Notes: a model not told the origin generated them from the sequence alone. Shown: positions 9,442 through 17,055, counted from the stretch's first letter. The stretch is 64,000 nucleotides of DNA from an uncultured Candidatus Saccharibacteria bacterium (GCA_947304395.1 CAMZBA010000003.1:62001-126000), one strand, 5' to 3'. Numbers and translations are program-made.

Positions 9442-9957
9442 TTAAAGTTTTTCTAGCCAATCGTCAAGCTTCTTGATTCCTTCGTCAGTACGTGCCATAG
9501 AGCCCGACATATTAAAGCCATCACCTTTTAATGTCGCGCCGGTCATTTTAGATTTTAAGATATCGTAAGTGCCAGCATTGCCAGAACCCTCGTGCGTATT
9601 AAATGGAATTGCGGTTTTGCCGTTCCAATCGTGTTTCTCGACGAAATTATAAACAACCATTGGCATATCGCCCCACCAAATTGGATAGCCAAAGAAAATC
9701 GTATCATAGCTCGAAATATCTACGTCGCCAATGTATTCTGGACGCGCACCGGCTTTTCGTTCTTCGGTTGCGCGTTCAATCGCTTCCTGGTAAACGGCCG
9801 GATATTTATCTTTTGGCTCAATCTTGAATTCATCGGCGCCAGTTTTTGCGATGATTTCTTTTGCCAGTAATTCCGTGTTACCAACTTCCACGGTGCCGAC
9901 GTTATAATTCTCGTCTGCGCGTGAAAAGTAAACAACTAAAGTTTTTTCATTACTCAT
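9442..9957 (-). CDS. Flavodoxin
   Basis: This 171-aa flavodoxin-fold protein opens with KTLVVYFSRADENYNVG, the FMN phosphate-binding region of the YSR/flavodoxin_4 type, and has the FFGYPIWWGDMPMVVYNF segment that stacks on the flavin. It probably carries electrons or reduces quinone-like compounds in the cytoplasm. The start at 9957 is chosen over upstream ATGs because an AGAGGAAT Shine-Dalgarno site precedes it. It lies downstream of the alpha/beta hydrolase on the same strand, and this pair is bracketed by repeats A and B, which suggests joint acquisition. Confidence 0.88.
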   Translation of the reverse strand: MSNEKTLVVYFSRADENYNVGTVEVGNTELLAKEIIAKTGADEFKIEPKDKYPAVYQEAIERATEERKAGARPEYIGDVDISSYDTIFFGYPIWWGDMPMVVYNFVEKHDWNGKTAIPFNTHEGSGNAGTYDILKSKMTGATLKGDGFNMSGSMARTDEGIKKLDDWLEKL

Positions 9958-9997
9958 TTTTATTCCTCTTCGTAAACCTTCTTCATCAAATACCCCC

Positions 9998-11032
9998 TTA
10001 GATATTATCCCGAATAAACTTTTCAATTTTATCAAACGGAATCTTTTCGAAATTATCGTAAAGATCCACATGCGAAGCGCCTTCAACGATTAATAATTCT
10101 TTATTGCCAACAATCGTCTCGCCAAGCGGAGCATTGCCTTCGTATGGGGCTGGCGCATTATGAGTTTTATATTCAAAACCAGTCATTGCTGCAAAAGCAT
10201 CTTCGCCTAAATAGCGCGAATGTGCCTTTTCGCCATGAACTATCATGACGGCATTTTTAATCTCATTTGAGTTCGTGAAAGCAGTCGTATTAGCAAGGGA
10301 AATATTACCCGTCATCGCCCAACCGCCATTTGAATTTAGGCTACGTTCATGATATCCGCGCTCAGTCTTGTAATAGGCATGGTAATCCTTCAAAAATTGT
10401 GGCGCATCTTCTGGTAATGGATCAACTACGCCGCCAGCTAGTTTAAGCGAGCCATTCTTGAAATCTTCCGTACGTTGCGCATTGATGGCTTCTTTGGATT
10501 TTTGGCGTGCTTCGGCATTGTTTTCGGAATCGAAATAACCATTGCGCGCAACGCGTGTCATATCATACATAGTGGAGCAAATTGTGGCTTTAATGCGCGT
10601 ATCTAAGCAAGCGGTTTGTAGCGCTACGCCGCCCCATCCACACACGCCAATAATCGAGATTTTATCTGCATCTACGTCTTCGTGATTACTCAAAAAATCT
10701 ACTGCCGCTTGGAAATCTTCTACATTCAAATCCCAACTTGTCACATAGCGTGGCTCGCCGCCAGATTCGCCAGTATAAGATGGATCAAAAGCAATTGCGA
10801 TAAAACCGCGTTCGGCCATTTCTTGCGCATAAAGACCAGAAGATTGCTCCTTCACGGCACCATAAGGCCCAGAAACTGCAATCGCCGGCAATTTACCACT
10901 CGCATCTTTTGGAACATACATATCGGCCGCCAACTCGATGCCGAAATGGTTTTTGAATATTACTTTTTTATGATTAACTTTGTCACTTTTTGGGAAAACT
11001 TTATCCCACTCCTCAACGAGTTTTAATGCCAT
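9998..11032 (-). CDS. Alpha/beta hydrolase with Cys at the nucleophile position
   Basis: This 344-aa cytoplasmic enzyme starts at 11032 (GAAGGAG, 6-nt spacer). The nucleophile elbow reads GVCGWGG (about residues 137-143), with Cys where most family members have Ser; GxCGWGG is also seen in YcjY/dienelactone-hydrolase-like relatives. The acid and His come late, the His in GASHVDLYD. The substrate is unknown; the neighbouring flavodoxin and monooxygenase suggest detoxification of small organic or quinone compounds. Confidence 0.85.
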   Translation of the reverse strand: MALKLVEEWDKVFPKSDKVNHKKVIFKNHFGIELAADMYVPKDASGKLPAIAVSGPYGAVKEQSSGLYAQEMAERGFIAIAFDPSYTGESGGEPRYVTSWDLNVEDFQAAVDFLSNHEDVDADKISIIGVCGWGGVALQTACLDTRIKATICSTMYDMTRVARNGYFDSENNAEARQKSKEAINAQRTEDFKNGSLKLAGGVVDPLPEDAPQFLKDYHAYYKTERGYHERSLNSNGGWAMTGNISLANTTAFTNSNEIKNAVMIVHGEKAHSRYLGEDAFAAMTGFEYKTHNAPAPYEGNAPLGETIVGNKELLIVEGASHVDLYDNFEKIPFDKIEKFIRDNI

Positions 11033-11102
11033 GCGATGCTCCTTCAAAGATATTATATTTTTATTTTAACCTACAAATGACCATATTTGCTATAATATTC
11101 AT

Positions 11103-11169
11103 ATAGGGCAATTATCTAGGATTATGCCCAAGTGTTTTGGTATCTCGTCTAGTGACGAGATACTTTTTT
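11103..11169 (+). ncRNA. Candidate small RNA, copy B (about 67 nt)
   Basis: TGCTATAAT at 11088-11096 is followed by a GGGCA (11106-11110)/TGCCC (11125-11129) stem with the same loop core as copy A. The terminator stem GTATCTCGTC/GACGAGATAC (11140-11163) and T-run (11164-11169) match copy A, although the linker between the two hairpins differs. Confidence 0.65.
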
Positions 11170-11235
11170 ACGCTTCGTCTTCCATCGAAGTCCTAACGTA
11201 ACTTCCACGTACCACACCGAAATGCGGATCCGCAC
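11149..11235 (-). CDS. Possible 28-aa basic peptide, copy B
   Basis: It has the same GTG start, AAAGGAG site and length as in copy A, with a single Ala-to-Val change and one silent change. The overlapping upstream frame differs from copy A by two silent and two conservative changes. The pattern is compatible with coding but the peptide is very short. Confidence 0.35.
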   Translation of the reverse strand: MRIRISVWYVEVTLGLRWKTKRKKVSRH

Positions 11236-11405
11236 ATTACTCCTTTCTCGGAGACTCTAGTAGAGCCTAGCATACTGTTCATCAAGCCCCCGCGAGGGTG
11301 GGTTCAACTACTTGCGTAATGGGAGAAACCTAACTCCCGCAAAAAGCATATATTATTAATGCAGACAAGAAAAAGCACGAGTTTAATGTAATGTATAATA
11401 CCCAT

Positions 11406-11699
11406 ATGAGTCTTGCTGTTAATATCTACTACACTGGCGAAGGAGATAACGCTAAAAAGTTTGCCGAAGAAATGGTATCAAGCGGTATTGTGGACCGCAT
11501 CCGCGCAGAGGAGGGCAATGAACGCTACGAATATTTCTTTCCAATGGACGACCCGCAAACTGTGATGCTAATTGATCGTTGGACCGACCAAACCGCACTC
11601 GATGCGCATTATAAAACACCCATGATGGCAGAAATTGCCGCACTGCGTGAGAAATACCATCTACGTATGCGGGTGGAGAAGTTCACGGAAGTCAAATAG
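11406..11699 (+). CDS. Putative quinol/antibiotic-biosynthesis-type monooxygenase (ABM domain)
   Basis: The protein has 97 aa with the dimeric ferredoxin-like ABM pattern: N-terminal LAVNIYYTGEG, a helix with FAEEMVSSGIVDRIRAEEG, YEYFFPMDDPQTVMLIDRW and a C-terminal ALDAHYKTPMM segment. YgiN-like relatives oxidise or protect quinols. The ATG at 11406 is preferred over 11391 because TATAAT (11394-11399) overlaps the earlier ATG and puts the transcript start on this one, making a leaderless mRNA. Repeats B and C flank it. Confidence 0.8.
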   Translation: MSLAVNIYYTGEGDNAKKFAEEMVSSGIVDRIRAEEGNERYEYFFPMDDPQTVMLIDRWTDQTALDAHYKTPMMAEIAALREKYHLRMRVEKFTEVK

Positions 11700-11720
11700 C
11701 TTTTTTGCTATAATATACTA

Positions 11721-11791
11721 CATAGAGCGACTATCTAGGATTACGCTCTTTGGGTTTAATCATCCCGCCTTATCGGCGGGTTGATTTTTTT
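11721..11791 (+). ncRNA. Candidate small RNA, copy C (about 71 nt)
   Basis: TATAAT at 11709-11714 (extended by TTGC) is followed by a GAGCG (11725-11729)/CGCTC (11744-11748) stem: two base pairs changed on both sides relative to A/B. The loop core TATCTAGGATTA is retained. The terminator has an unrelated stem (CCCGCC/GGCGGG within 11758-11786) and seven Ts. Stem change with loop conservation is the hallmark of a selected RNA. Confidence 0.65.
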
Positions 11792-11902
11792 ACGCTTTGC
11801 TAATCTAAAGTCCAGCGTAACTACCACATGCCACACTTTCATGCGGATGCTCACTATTACTCCTTTCTCAGAGACTCTAGCAGAGCCTAGCATGCTGTTC
11901 AT
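11756..11902 (-). CDS. Possible 48-aa basic peptide, copy C
   Basis: Here the two short frames of copies A/B are fused into one ORF: ATG 11902 (GGGGG site 4 nt upstream), MNSMLGSARVSEKGV, then VSIRMKVWHVVVTL and AKRKK. Relative to A/B it shows silent first- and third-position differences and one 3-nt indel, consistent with coding. No membrane helix is predicted by eye. It may equally be a structured leader RNA. Confidence 0.4.
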   Translation of the reverse strand: MNSMLGSARVSEKGVIVSIRMKVWHVVVTLDFRLAKRKKINPPIRRDD

Positions 11903-12010
11903 CAAGCCCCCGCGAGGCGAACTCAACTACTTGCGTAACGGGAGAAACCTAAACTCCCGTACATAAAAGCATAAAATACGGACTAATATAGAAAAAGCAC
12001 AAGCAATTAA

Positions 12011-12505
12011 TTATTTAGGCAATTTCGGGCATCCACATACTGGTATAAAATCAGACTCTATTCGGTATTTTGGCCAATGCTGTAATCGGCTCGAAATCAT
12101 CGTGCGAATATTATTGGGCTCTAGGACTTTTTCTTTAATTTCGCGCGCCGTGTGTAGTGCGAGCGTGGCATATTTGCGCGACCGGCGACCATAATCCAGA
12201 ATATTTTTCCCATAAAAACTATTTGTGCGCTCGCCGTCGCAGAAAGTGAAGCCGTATATTGTGCCGCCACCGAGAGATTCGTTTGGCTCAAGTTCTTTCG
12301 GAATATCAAAAAGCCCTGGCGCCGCTTTGATGATTTTAATTATATGTTTAATATCCTTCGTCGCTAGCGTACGTTTATATTTTTTGCCACGAAACCAAGT
12401 CGTGACGTTATCTTTTTCGTCATCAGTAATAACGATGCGAAAAATCTTATCATTACCCGCAGGCGCAAATACTAGGGAAGTGATGAAAAATCCGAATAAA
12501 ATCAT
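12011..12505 (-). CDS. Secreted or lipoprotein-like hypothetical protein
   Basis: This 164-aa protein has a hydrophobic N-terminus (MILFGFFITSLVFAPAG) that may be a signal peptide. The remainder has VVTTWFRGKK-like beta strands and GTIYGFTFCDGERTNSFYG, ending in a CGC motif (VCGCPKLPK). I do not recognise a family. TATAAT 8 nt before the ATG suggests a leaderless transcript. It lies beside repeat C and may belong to the same accessory block. Confidence 0.6.
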   Translation of the reverse strand: MILFGFFITSLVFAPAGNDKIFRIVITDDEKDNVTTWFRGKKYKRTLATKDIKHIIKIIKAAPGLFDIPKELEPNESLGGGTIYGFTFCDGERTNSFYGKNILDYGRRSRKYATLALHTAREIKEKVLEPNNIRTMISSRLQHWPKYRIESDFIPVCGCPKLPK

Positions 12506-12586
12506 TTAAAGTAATTATAGTCATAAATGAACAGATCAACAAAAGCTCATGCTTTCATGATTTTGCCAAAATAATATGATAACAAA

Positions 12587-12748
12587 ATGAGCATTCTACA
12601 AGATTATGAAAAACACAAAAAACTATTAGGTGAAAAGATTATACTAGCCATCGACGACTATATAGATGAGATGCGCCACGCTGGCTACGAAACAAGTTAT
12701 TCGCACATTATTTATAATCAAAAAGAATATGAAAAATTTAAAAAATGA
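12587..12748 (+). CDS. Small 53-aa protein upstream of the MazG/nuclease pair
   Basis: The 53-aa protein MSILQDYEKHKKLLG... is charged and probably helical with an aromatic C-terminal half (Tyr/His/Lys-rich). It has no signal or membrane segment. TATGAT at 12575-12580 lies exactly 6 nt before ATG, the leaderless layout used elsewhere here. It ends 48 nt before the MazG-like gene and may be co-transcribed with it. The family is unknown. Confidence 0.6.
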   Translation: MSILQDYEKHKKLLGEKIILAIDDYIDEMRHAGYETSYSHIIYNQKEYEKFKK

Positions 12749-12796
12749 CTCTCAAAACAACGTCAAAAGCAATCCTTACGGTGTACAATAATAAAC

Positions 12797-13111
12797 ATGG
12801 ACGAGGTTAAGAAAAAAGTCATCGAATTTAACTCTGAACGTGATTGGGATCAATTTCATAGTCCGGAAAATCTTGCTAAATCCATCTCAATCGAAGCCGG
12901 TGAGCTACTCGAATGCTTTCAATGGAATAGCAATTTCGACAAAAAGGAAGTATGCGAGGAGCTTGCAGATGTAGTTAATTACTGTATTTTACTTGCCGAC
13001 AAACTTGACGTACGGCTAGAAGATATTGTTCTCGAAAAACTCGAAAAAACACGAAAAAAGTATCCTATCGAAAAGGCAAAGGGTAAAAGTACTAAATATA
13101 CGAAATTGTAA
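12797..13111 (+). CDS. MazG-like nucleotide pyrophosphohydrolase
   Basis: This 104-aa all-alpha NTP-PPase has both metal-binding motifs of the MazG/dCTPase superfamily: EAGELLECFQW (about residues 34-44) and EELADVVNYC (about 55-64). It would hydrolyse (d)NTPs to monophosphates, for housecleaning or nucleotide depletion. TACAAT lies 7 nt before ATG. The nuclease-DUF2075 gene starts 2 nt after its stop, so the two are translated from one mRNA. Confidence 0.88.
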   Translation: MDEVKKKVIEFNSERDWDQFHSPENLAKSISIEAGELLECFQWNSNFDKKEVCEELADVVNYCILLADKLDVRLEDIVLEKLEKTRKKYPIEKAKGKSTKYTKL

Positions 13112-13113
13112 TT

Positions 13114-14991
13114 ATGTTAGTTTATGAGGGAATAAAAAGATCATTTATTGACGATGTAAATCTAAATTTAATCGTTAATAAAATATATGAAAAGTATCAA
13201 AAGTATTTTGGTCGCACTACTAAATCCCAGTTAAACTCCTGGCAAAATTCCATGCAGTACATGCGTAGTATTCTTGATGATGACGAAATTCCTGATAATG
13301 CTGGCGTCGCCATTGAATTCAATATTCCAACTACATCGAAACGAATAGATTTTATTCTTTCTGGCCGAGATCGCGATATGAAAGACTCTGCGGTAATTGT
13401 TGAATTAAAACAATGGGAGTCGTGTGCCGCAGTAGAGAACAAAGACGGGATTGTATCTACTTACACCGGCGGCGCTGTTAGAGATGTTGCGCATCCGTCA
13501 TATCAGGCTATGAGCTATGCGAACTTAATTCGTGATTTTAACGAGGATGTTCGTCATAAAAATATTGGCTTATACCCTTGCGCGTTTTTGCATAACTATA
13601 GGATTACCGATGATGATCCAATTAATAGCGACTTGTATGATGAATATATAAAACAGGCACCAATGTTTGGAAGCAATGATTTTGCTAAGCTTCGAGACTT
13701 TATTAAAAAGTACATTTTTTACGGCGATGATAAAGAAATCCTTTATGAAATAGAAAACGGCAAAATTCGCCCTTCTAAGCGTCTTCAGGATTCTCTCGTA
13801 AGAATGCTCAACGGCAATCATGAATTTACTATGATCGATGAGCAAAAAGTTATTTACGAAGATGCAATCGTGCTAGCGAAGAGGGCTATTGAAAATGATT
13901 CTAAACAAGTGCTCATTGTTGAGGGTGGGCCTGGGACTGGCAAATCGGTATTAGCTATCAATTTATTAGTAGAACTAACAAAGAATAATCTAACCTGCTT
14001 CTACGTTACAAAGAATGCGGCTCCGCGTAATGTATTCCGTGATAAGCTAAAAGGGAATTTTAAGAAAAGCTATATAGATAATTTATTCCAAGGCTCAGGC
14101 AGTTTTATCGGAAAACCATCCAACGATATAGATTGTCTTGTAGTGGATGAGGCTCATCGTCTGAATGAAAAGTCGGGGATGTTCTCGAATCTAGGCGAAA
14201 ACCAGGTTAAGGAAATCATCAACGCATCTCATTTTTCGATATTTTTCATTGATGAAGATCAGAAAGTCACAATGAAGGACGTCGGCTCCGTGGATATGAT
14301 AAAAGAATTCTCGGCGCAACTTGGAGCTACGGTGAAGCATGTTGAATTAGAGAGCCAATTTAGATGTAATGGCTCTGATGGTTATCTGGCTTGGTTGGAT
14401 AATATGCTCGACATTCGTCAGACCGCCAACTTCGATATGATGGATTTCGATTATGATTTTAGAGTATTTGATAATCCAAACGGGATGCGCGAGGCAATAA
14501 AACAAAAGAACCTAGAAAACAATAAATCTCGCATCGTGGCAGGCTATTGCTGGAACTGGATTAGTGAAGGAAAGAATAGTGATGAGGTAAAAGATATTGT
14601 TATTCCAGAATATGGCTTCGGCATGAGTTGGAATCTTGGCAATACGGCGACTTGGGCAATTGATCCGAACTCGATAGAGCAGGCTGGGTGTATTCATACT
14701 TGCCAAGGATTAGAGTTTGACTATGTGGGCGTAATTATAGGTGACGATTTGAGATATGAAGACGGGCGCGTTGTAACCGATTTTACCAAGCGCGCTAAAA
14801 CCGACAAGTCTTTATTCGGCATCCAAAAACTATATAATAATGACCCATACGAGGCATTAGATATCTCGGGTAGAATTATTAAAAATACATATCGCACGCT
14901 AATGACTCGTGGCATGAAGGGCTGCTATATCTACTGTACCGATAAGAATTTAGCCAACTATTTTAAAGAAGTTTTATCTCGAGATTCCTGA
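13114..14991 (+). CDS. PD-(D/E)XK-like nuclease fused to DUF2075 SF1-type ATPase
   Basis: The protein has 625 aa. Residues about 75-101 hold a nuclease-like core: RIDFILSG, then AVIVELKQW (Asp ... Glu-x-Lys). The ATPase half has Walker A EGGPGTGKS (about 270-278), Walker B VVDEAHR (about 343-349), a motif III-like FFIDEDQKV, ESQFRC and, near the end, TCQGLEFDYVGVIIGDD and TYRTLMTRG, all typical of DUF2075/SF1 helicases. It probably cuts or remodels nucleic acid using ATP. Coupling to a MazG-like enzyme suggests a phage-defence role; this is inferred from gene context and not shown. Confidence 0.82.
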   Translation: MLVYEGIKRSFIDDVNLNLIVNKIYEKYQKYFGRTTKSQLNSWQNSMQYMRSILDDDEIPDNAGVAIEFNIPTTSKRIDFILSGRDRDMKDSAVIVELKQWESCAAVENKDGIVSTYTGGAVRDVAHPSYQAMSYANLIRDFNEDVRHKNIGLYPCAFLHNYRITDDDPINSDLYDEYIKQAPMFGSNDFAKLRDFIKKYIFYGDDKEILYEIENGKIRPSKRLQDSLVRMLNGNHEFTMIDEQKVIYEDAIVLAKRAIENDSKQVLIVEGGPGTGKSVLAINLLVELTKNNLTCFYVTKNAAPRNVFRDKLKGNFKKSYIDNLFQGSGSFIGKPSNDIDCLVVDEAHRLNEKSGMFSNLGENQVKEIINASHFSIFFIDEDQKVTMKDVGSVDMIKEFSAQLGATVKHVELESQFRCNGSDGYLAWLDNMLDIRQTANFDMMDFDYDFRVFDNPNGMREAIKQKNLENNKSRIVAGYCWNWISEGKNSDEVKDIVIPEYGFGMSWNLGNTATWAIDPNSIEQAGCIHTCQGLEFDYVGVIIGDDLRYEDGRVVTDFTKRAKTDKSLFGIQKLYNNDPYEALDISGRIIKNTYRTLMTRGMKGCYIYCTDKNLANYFKEVLSRDS

Positions 14992-15282
14992 TTATTTAAG
15001 CTTCTTTACTGTCCCCTCAACAATCTCCTTCAACCTCTCTTTATCATTCACCTCATCTACTAAATACATCTTTTTTGCGCCTTCGTAGGGCAGGGCTTCG
15101 CTCATGCCAAAACTACTATTTCCAGACGTAATCTTCACTAGCAACCTATCATCATAAATCCCGCCAAACAGCACGCCGTCCGCATATAGTAAAAACTCAC
15201 CCATCATCGGCCGATAAGTAATCTCTGGCACTAAAGACAGTTGCTCTAATATATAATCCCGATATTCTTTCGTACTCGCCAT
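14992..15282 (-). CDS. TfoX N-terminal domain protein
   Basis: This 96-aa protein matches the TfoX/Sxy N-terminal fold: YRPMMGEFLLYADGVLFGGIYDDRLLVKIT followed by a short helix. Stand-alone TfoX-N proteins are common in small genomes and their role is not settled. It follows the YjbR-like gene by 1 nt and its stop abuts the stop of the convergent nuclease gene. Confidence 0.85.
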   Translation of the reverse strand: MASTKEYRDYILEQLSLVPEITYRPMMGEFLLYADGVLFGGIYDDRLLVKITSGNSSFGMSEALPYEGAKKMYLVDEVNDKERLKEIVEGTVKKLK

Positions 15283-15283
15283 C

Positions 15284-15658
15284 TTACTTATCCGTTAATA
15301 AATAACTCTTTTTAATTAATTCAAAAACCATCTCGTTTGGCAAGGTGCCGTCCAGCAGAACTGTAATCCAGTTATTTTTATTCATATGGTAAGCCGGGAA
15401 GATATGGTCGCTTGTTTCGGCGAAATCAAATGTCTGATCTTTATCAAATTTCAAATTAATTATCTCTACCTTTTTGTCTTCTTTAATCCCTAAACTTTTG
15501 CTCGAAATAATACCAATCAACGCAAACCATTTACTATTATGACTGTGGCGAAAAATTGAATAATCTGGATAGCGCTCTGGCCACAAAAACTCCGGCTCAG
15601 CGCCATACTCGCTCCTAATATGATCGACTACTGTGTTGGTTTGCGGATTTTTATACAT
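15284..15658 (-). CDS. MmcQ/YjbR family protein
   Basis: The 124-aa protein has the YjbR fold pattern: an N-terminal Y...EPEFLWPERYPDYSIFRH stretch, KWFALIGII, the INLKFD strand and a C-terminal NWITVLLDGTLP. Family members bind DNA or act as small regulatory proteins; the exact function is unclear. It sits 1 nt from its neighbours in a three-gene - strand operon (ClbS-like, YjbR, TfoX-N). Confidence 0.85.
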   Translation of the reverse strand: MYKNPQTNTVVDHIRSEYGAEPEFLWPERYPDYSIFRHSHNSKWFALIGIISSKSLGIKEDKKVEIINLKFDKDQTFDFAETSDHIFPAYHMNKNNWITVLLDGTLPNEMVFELIKKSYLLTDK

Positions 15659-15659
15659 T

Positions 15660-16199
15660 CTATGCGCAATTCTTCTTATGTGCTTTCAACTTTTTCATCG
15701 CCCAATCGTAATGTGACGACAAGCAACTCACGAAATACGACCCCAATACCGAACCGCCTACCCACGGATACATGCCTTTAGCAAATAGTTGTTCTTCGCT
15801 TAGACTTTCCGCTAATTTCATCACATCCGCATGCGACTTCTCAAACATCTTGCGCGCATCAGCTAACGACGTCTTCTGATGCTTCTTCCAATACTCCACG
15901 TTCATATCGCCGTAAGTTTTCCAAGTGTATGGCTCGGGTAAAAATGGCGCATTGCCGCCTTTGTTTAAATTCGTATCCACAAATTCTAATAGCATTCGGT
16001 GCCACTCATATAAATGCACCCAAATATCCCGCAAGTTTTTATCGCGGCCCCAATGGCGCTCCTTTTTGCTTGGATCGCCCGAGAAATCAAACTCAGTATT
16101 CATTTCTTTCTCGCTCATAGAATCCGCCATTTCAATCAACTTGGCGTAGTATTCTGCGCCAGCTTTTAATAAATCTGCTTTGTTGCGTGGTCGTGGCAT
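15660..16199 (-). CDS. ClbS/DfsB family four-helix-bundle protein
   Basis: This 179-aa protein opens with MPRPRNKADLLKAGAEYYAKL and has RDKNLRDIWVHLYEWHRMLL and a C-terminal GSYFVSCLSSHYDWAMKKLK, all classic for ClbS/DfsB (DinB-like bundle). ClbS protects E. coli from colibactin by hydrolysing it; most homologues have unknown substrates. It is first in the three-gene operon. Confidence 0.88.
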   Translation of the reverse strand: MPRPRNKADLLKAGAEYYAKLIEMADSMSEKEMNTEFDFSGDPSKKERHWGRDKNLRDIWVHLYEWHRMLLEFVDTNLNKGGNAPFLPEPYTWKTYGDMNVEYWKKHQKTSLADARKMFEKSHADVMKLAESLSEEQLFAKGMYPWVGGSVLGSYFVSCLSSHYDWAMKKLKAHKKNCA

Positions 16200-16236
16200 T
16201 TTAGGCTCCTGATTCTTAACTAAAATATTACACTAA

Positions 16237-16359
16237 TGATACCACGCGGAGGTGGCCAAAGGTGGCACTGGCGAAGAGAATGAGAAGGCTGCCTTGAGCG
16301 CACTCAACTATATTCGCGATAAAGCTATTACTTACAAGTATGGCTTCCTCGTACTATAA
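16237..16359 (+). pseudogene. Possible gene remnant
   Basis: An open stretch ending at TAA 16357-16359 has coding-like composition (GTGEENEKAALSALNYIRDK). It has no proper start: only a GTG at 16252 with a Shine-Dalgarno too close to work. It looks like the C-terminal scrap of a lost gene. I do not recognise the family. Confidence 0.3.
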
Positions 16360-16411
16360 AGGGTATTCTACAATCATTGAACGAGGTGTATACTCTGGTT
16401 GCGTTCTGTGC

Positions 16412-16439
16412 GCCCCGACTCTCTAGTCGGGGCATTTTT
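16412..16439 (+). terminator. Intrinsic terminator
   Basis: GCCCCGACT (16412-16420), a CTCT loop, AGTCGGGGC (16425-16433) and TTTTT make a strong + strand terminator. No intact gene lies upstream of it, which fits loss of a former gene. Confidence 0.8.
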
Positions 16440-16446
16440 CATGTTA

Positions 16447-16475
16447 TTGACAAGTAAGCAAGACCATGATATTAT
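16447..16475 (+). promoter_or_regulatory. Near-consensus sigma-70 promoter of the orphan gene at 16537
   Basis: TTGACA (16447-16452), a 17-bp spacer and TATTAT (16470-16475). The roughly 55-nt leader begins with a GCATAC/GTGTGC hairpin and ends with GGGAGG before the ATG. Confidence 0.8.
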
Positions 16476-16536
16476 GATAAAGCATACTAGTAATAGTGTG
16501 CAGTACCTTTTGTGTTGTTTTCTTAAGGGAGGAATT

Positions 16537-16992
16537 ATGGCAAAAACCGAGATTATCTGTTTTGCTTCCGCCTCTGTTGAGACTGTCAATGTCGGCGGTC
16601 TCGTCCTAACCGCGCATTGCGCCTCTCGTATAAATGAGAATGGGCGCAGACAGATCTACTTCACGCATAACGAAGCACTCGCATTCGAAGAGGAAATGAA
16701 GCACTTCGGCTTCAGACTCCCGACGATGACCGAGATGATGCCATTCGCCGTCGTGAAGGCTAACCCTGTTGGAAAGGATATTCTCCATTCTGAGAAGAAA
16801 GGATATATATCCGCCAGGACGGGCGAGCTGACCGACCCGCATACTGCACGTTTTTGGCTCTCTGATGTGGAGAACCCGGATGTTGCGGAATCTATCAGTG
16901 ACGATGGTAACCAGCCTCAACTGCTTCGTACGCCCAGAGACTATCGCCTGACGGTTCGCTTCGTTTACGACGAATCGCTGCTGAAGCGGTAG
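16537..16992 (+). CDS. Orphan protein with FISUMP-like motifs
   Basis: The 151-aa protein starts at 16537, 4 nt after GGGAGG; an earlier ATG at 16399 lies upstream of the promoter and is rejected. It contains HFGFRLPTMTEMMPF, ARFWLSDVENPD and a closing YRLTVRFVYDE, an order resembling the Fibrobacter succinogenes major paralogous domain (GxxLPT ... W.S ... R.V). The likeness is weak. It has its own promoter, hairpin leader and terminator, and a higher GC than many neighbours. The function is unknown. Confidence 0.7.
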   Translation: MAKTEIICFASASVETVNVGGLVLTAHCASRINENGRRQIYFTHNEALAFEEEMKHFGFRLPTMTEMMPFAVVKANPVGKDILHSEKKGYISARTGELTDPHTARFWLSDVENPDVAESISDDGNQPQLLRTPRDYRLTVRFVYDESLLKR

Positions 16993-17030
16993 GATCCGGC
17001 CCGCATCTGCGGCAAAACGACACACATTAC

Positions 17031-17055
17031 AACCCACCGAAAGGTGGGTTTTTCT
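17031..17055 (+). terminator. Intrinsic terminator
   Basis: AACCCACC, a GAAA tetraloop and GGTGGGTT (17031-17050), followed by Ts; it ends the orphan gene transcript. Confidence 0.85.

Larger units (their letters stand above)
11087..11388. repeat. Three-copy 300-bp element, copy B
   Basis: It is the near-twin of copy A from the TGCTATAAT box through the GAGTTTAAT at its right edge. It fills the gap between the start of the alpha/beta hydrolase gene and the monooxygenase gene, whose own -10 box begins at 11394, just beyond the repeat. Most A/B differences in the first - strand ORF fall at third codon positions. Confidence 0.9.
11705..12003. repeat. Three-copy 300-bp element, copy C (diverged)
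   Basis: It shares the TGCTATAAT box, the hairpin loop, the - strand leader (CGGGAG/CTCCCG hairpin, TTACGCAAGTAGTTGA, GGCTCT...AGAGTC, GAGAAAGGAGTAAT) and the order of parts with A and B, but the terminator stem and much of the ORF differ. The divergence makes it useful for testing which parts are under selection. Confidence 0.88.

Noticed and set aside
9119-12003. Insertion sequence or MITE explanation for the three repeats
   Set aside because: No terminal inverted repeats, target duplications or transposase are visible, and the internal order of promoter, hairpin, terminator and ORF is conserved.
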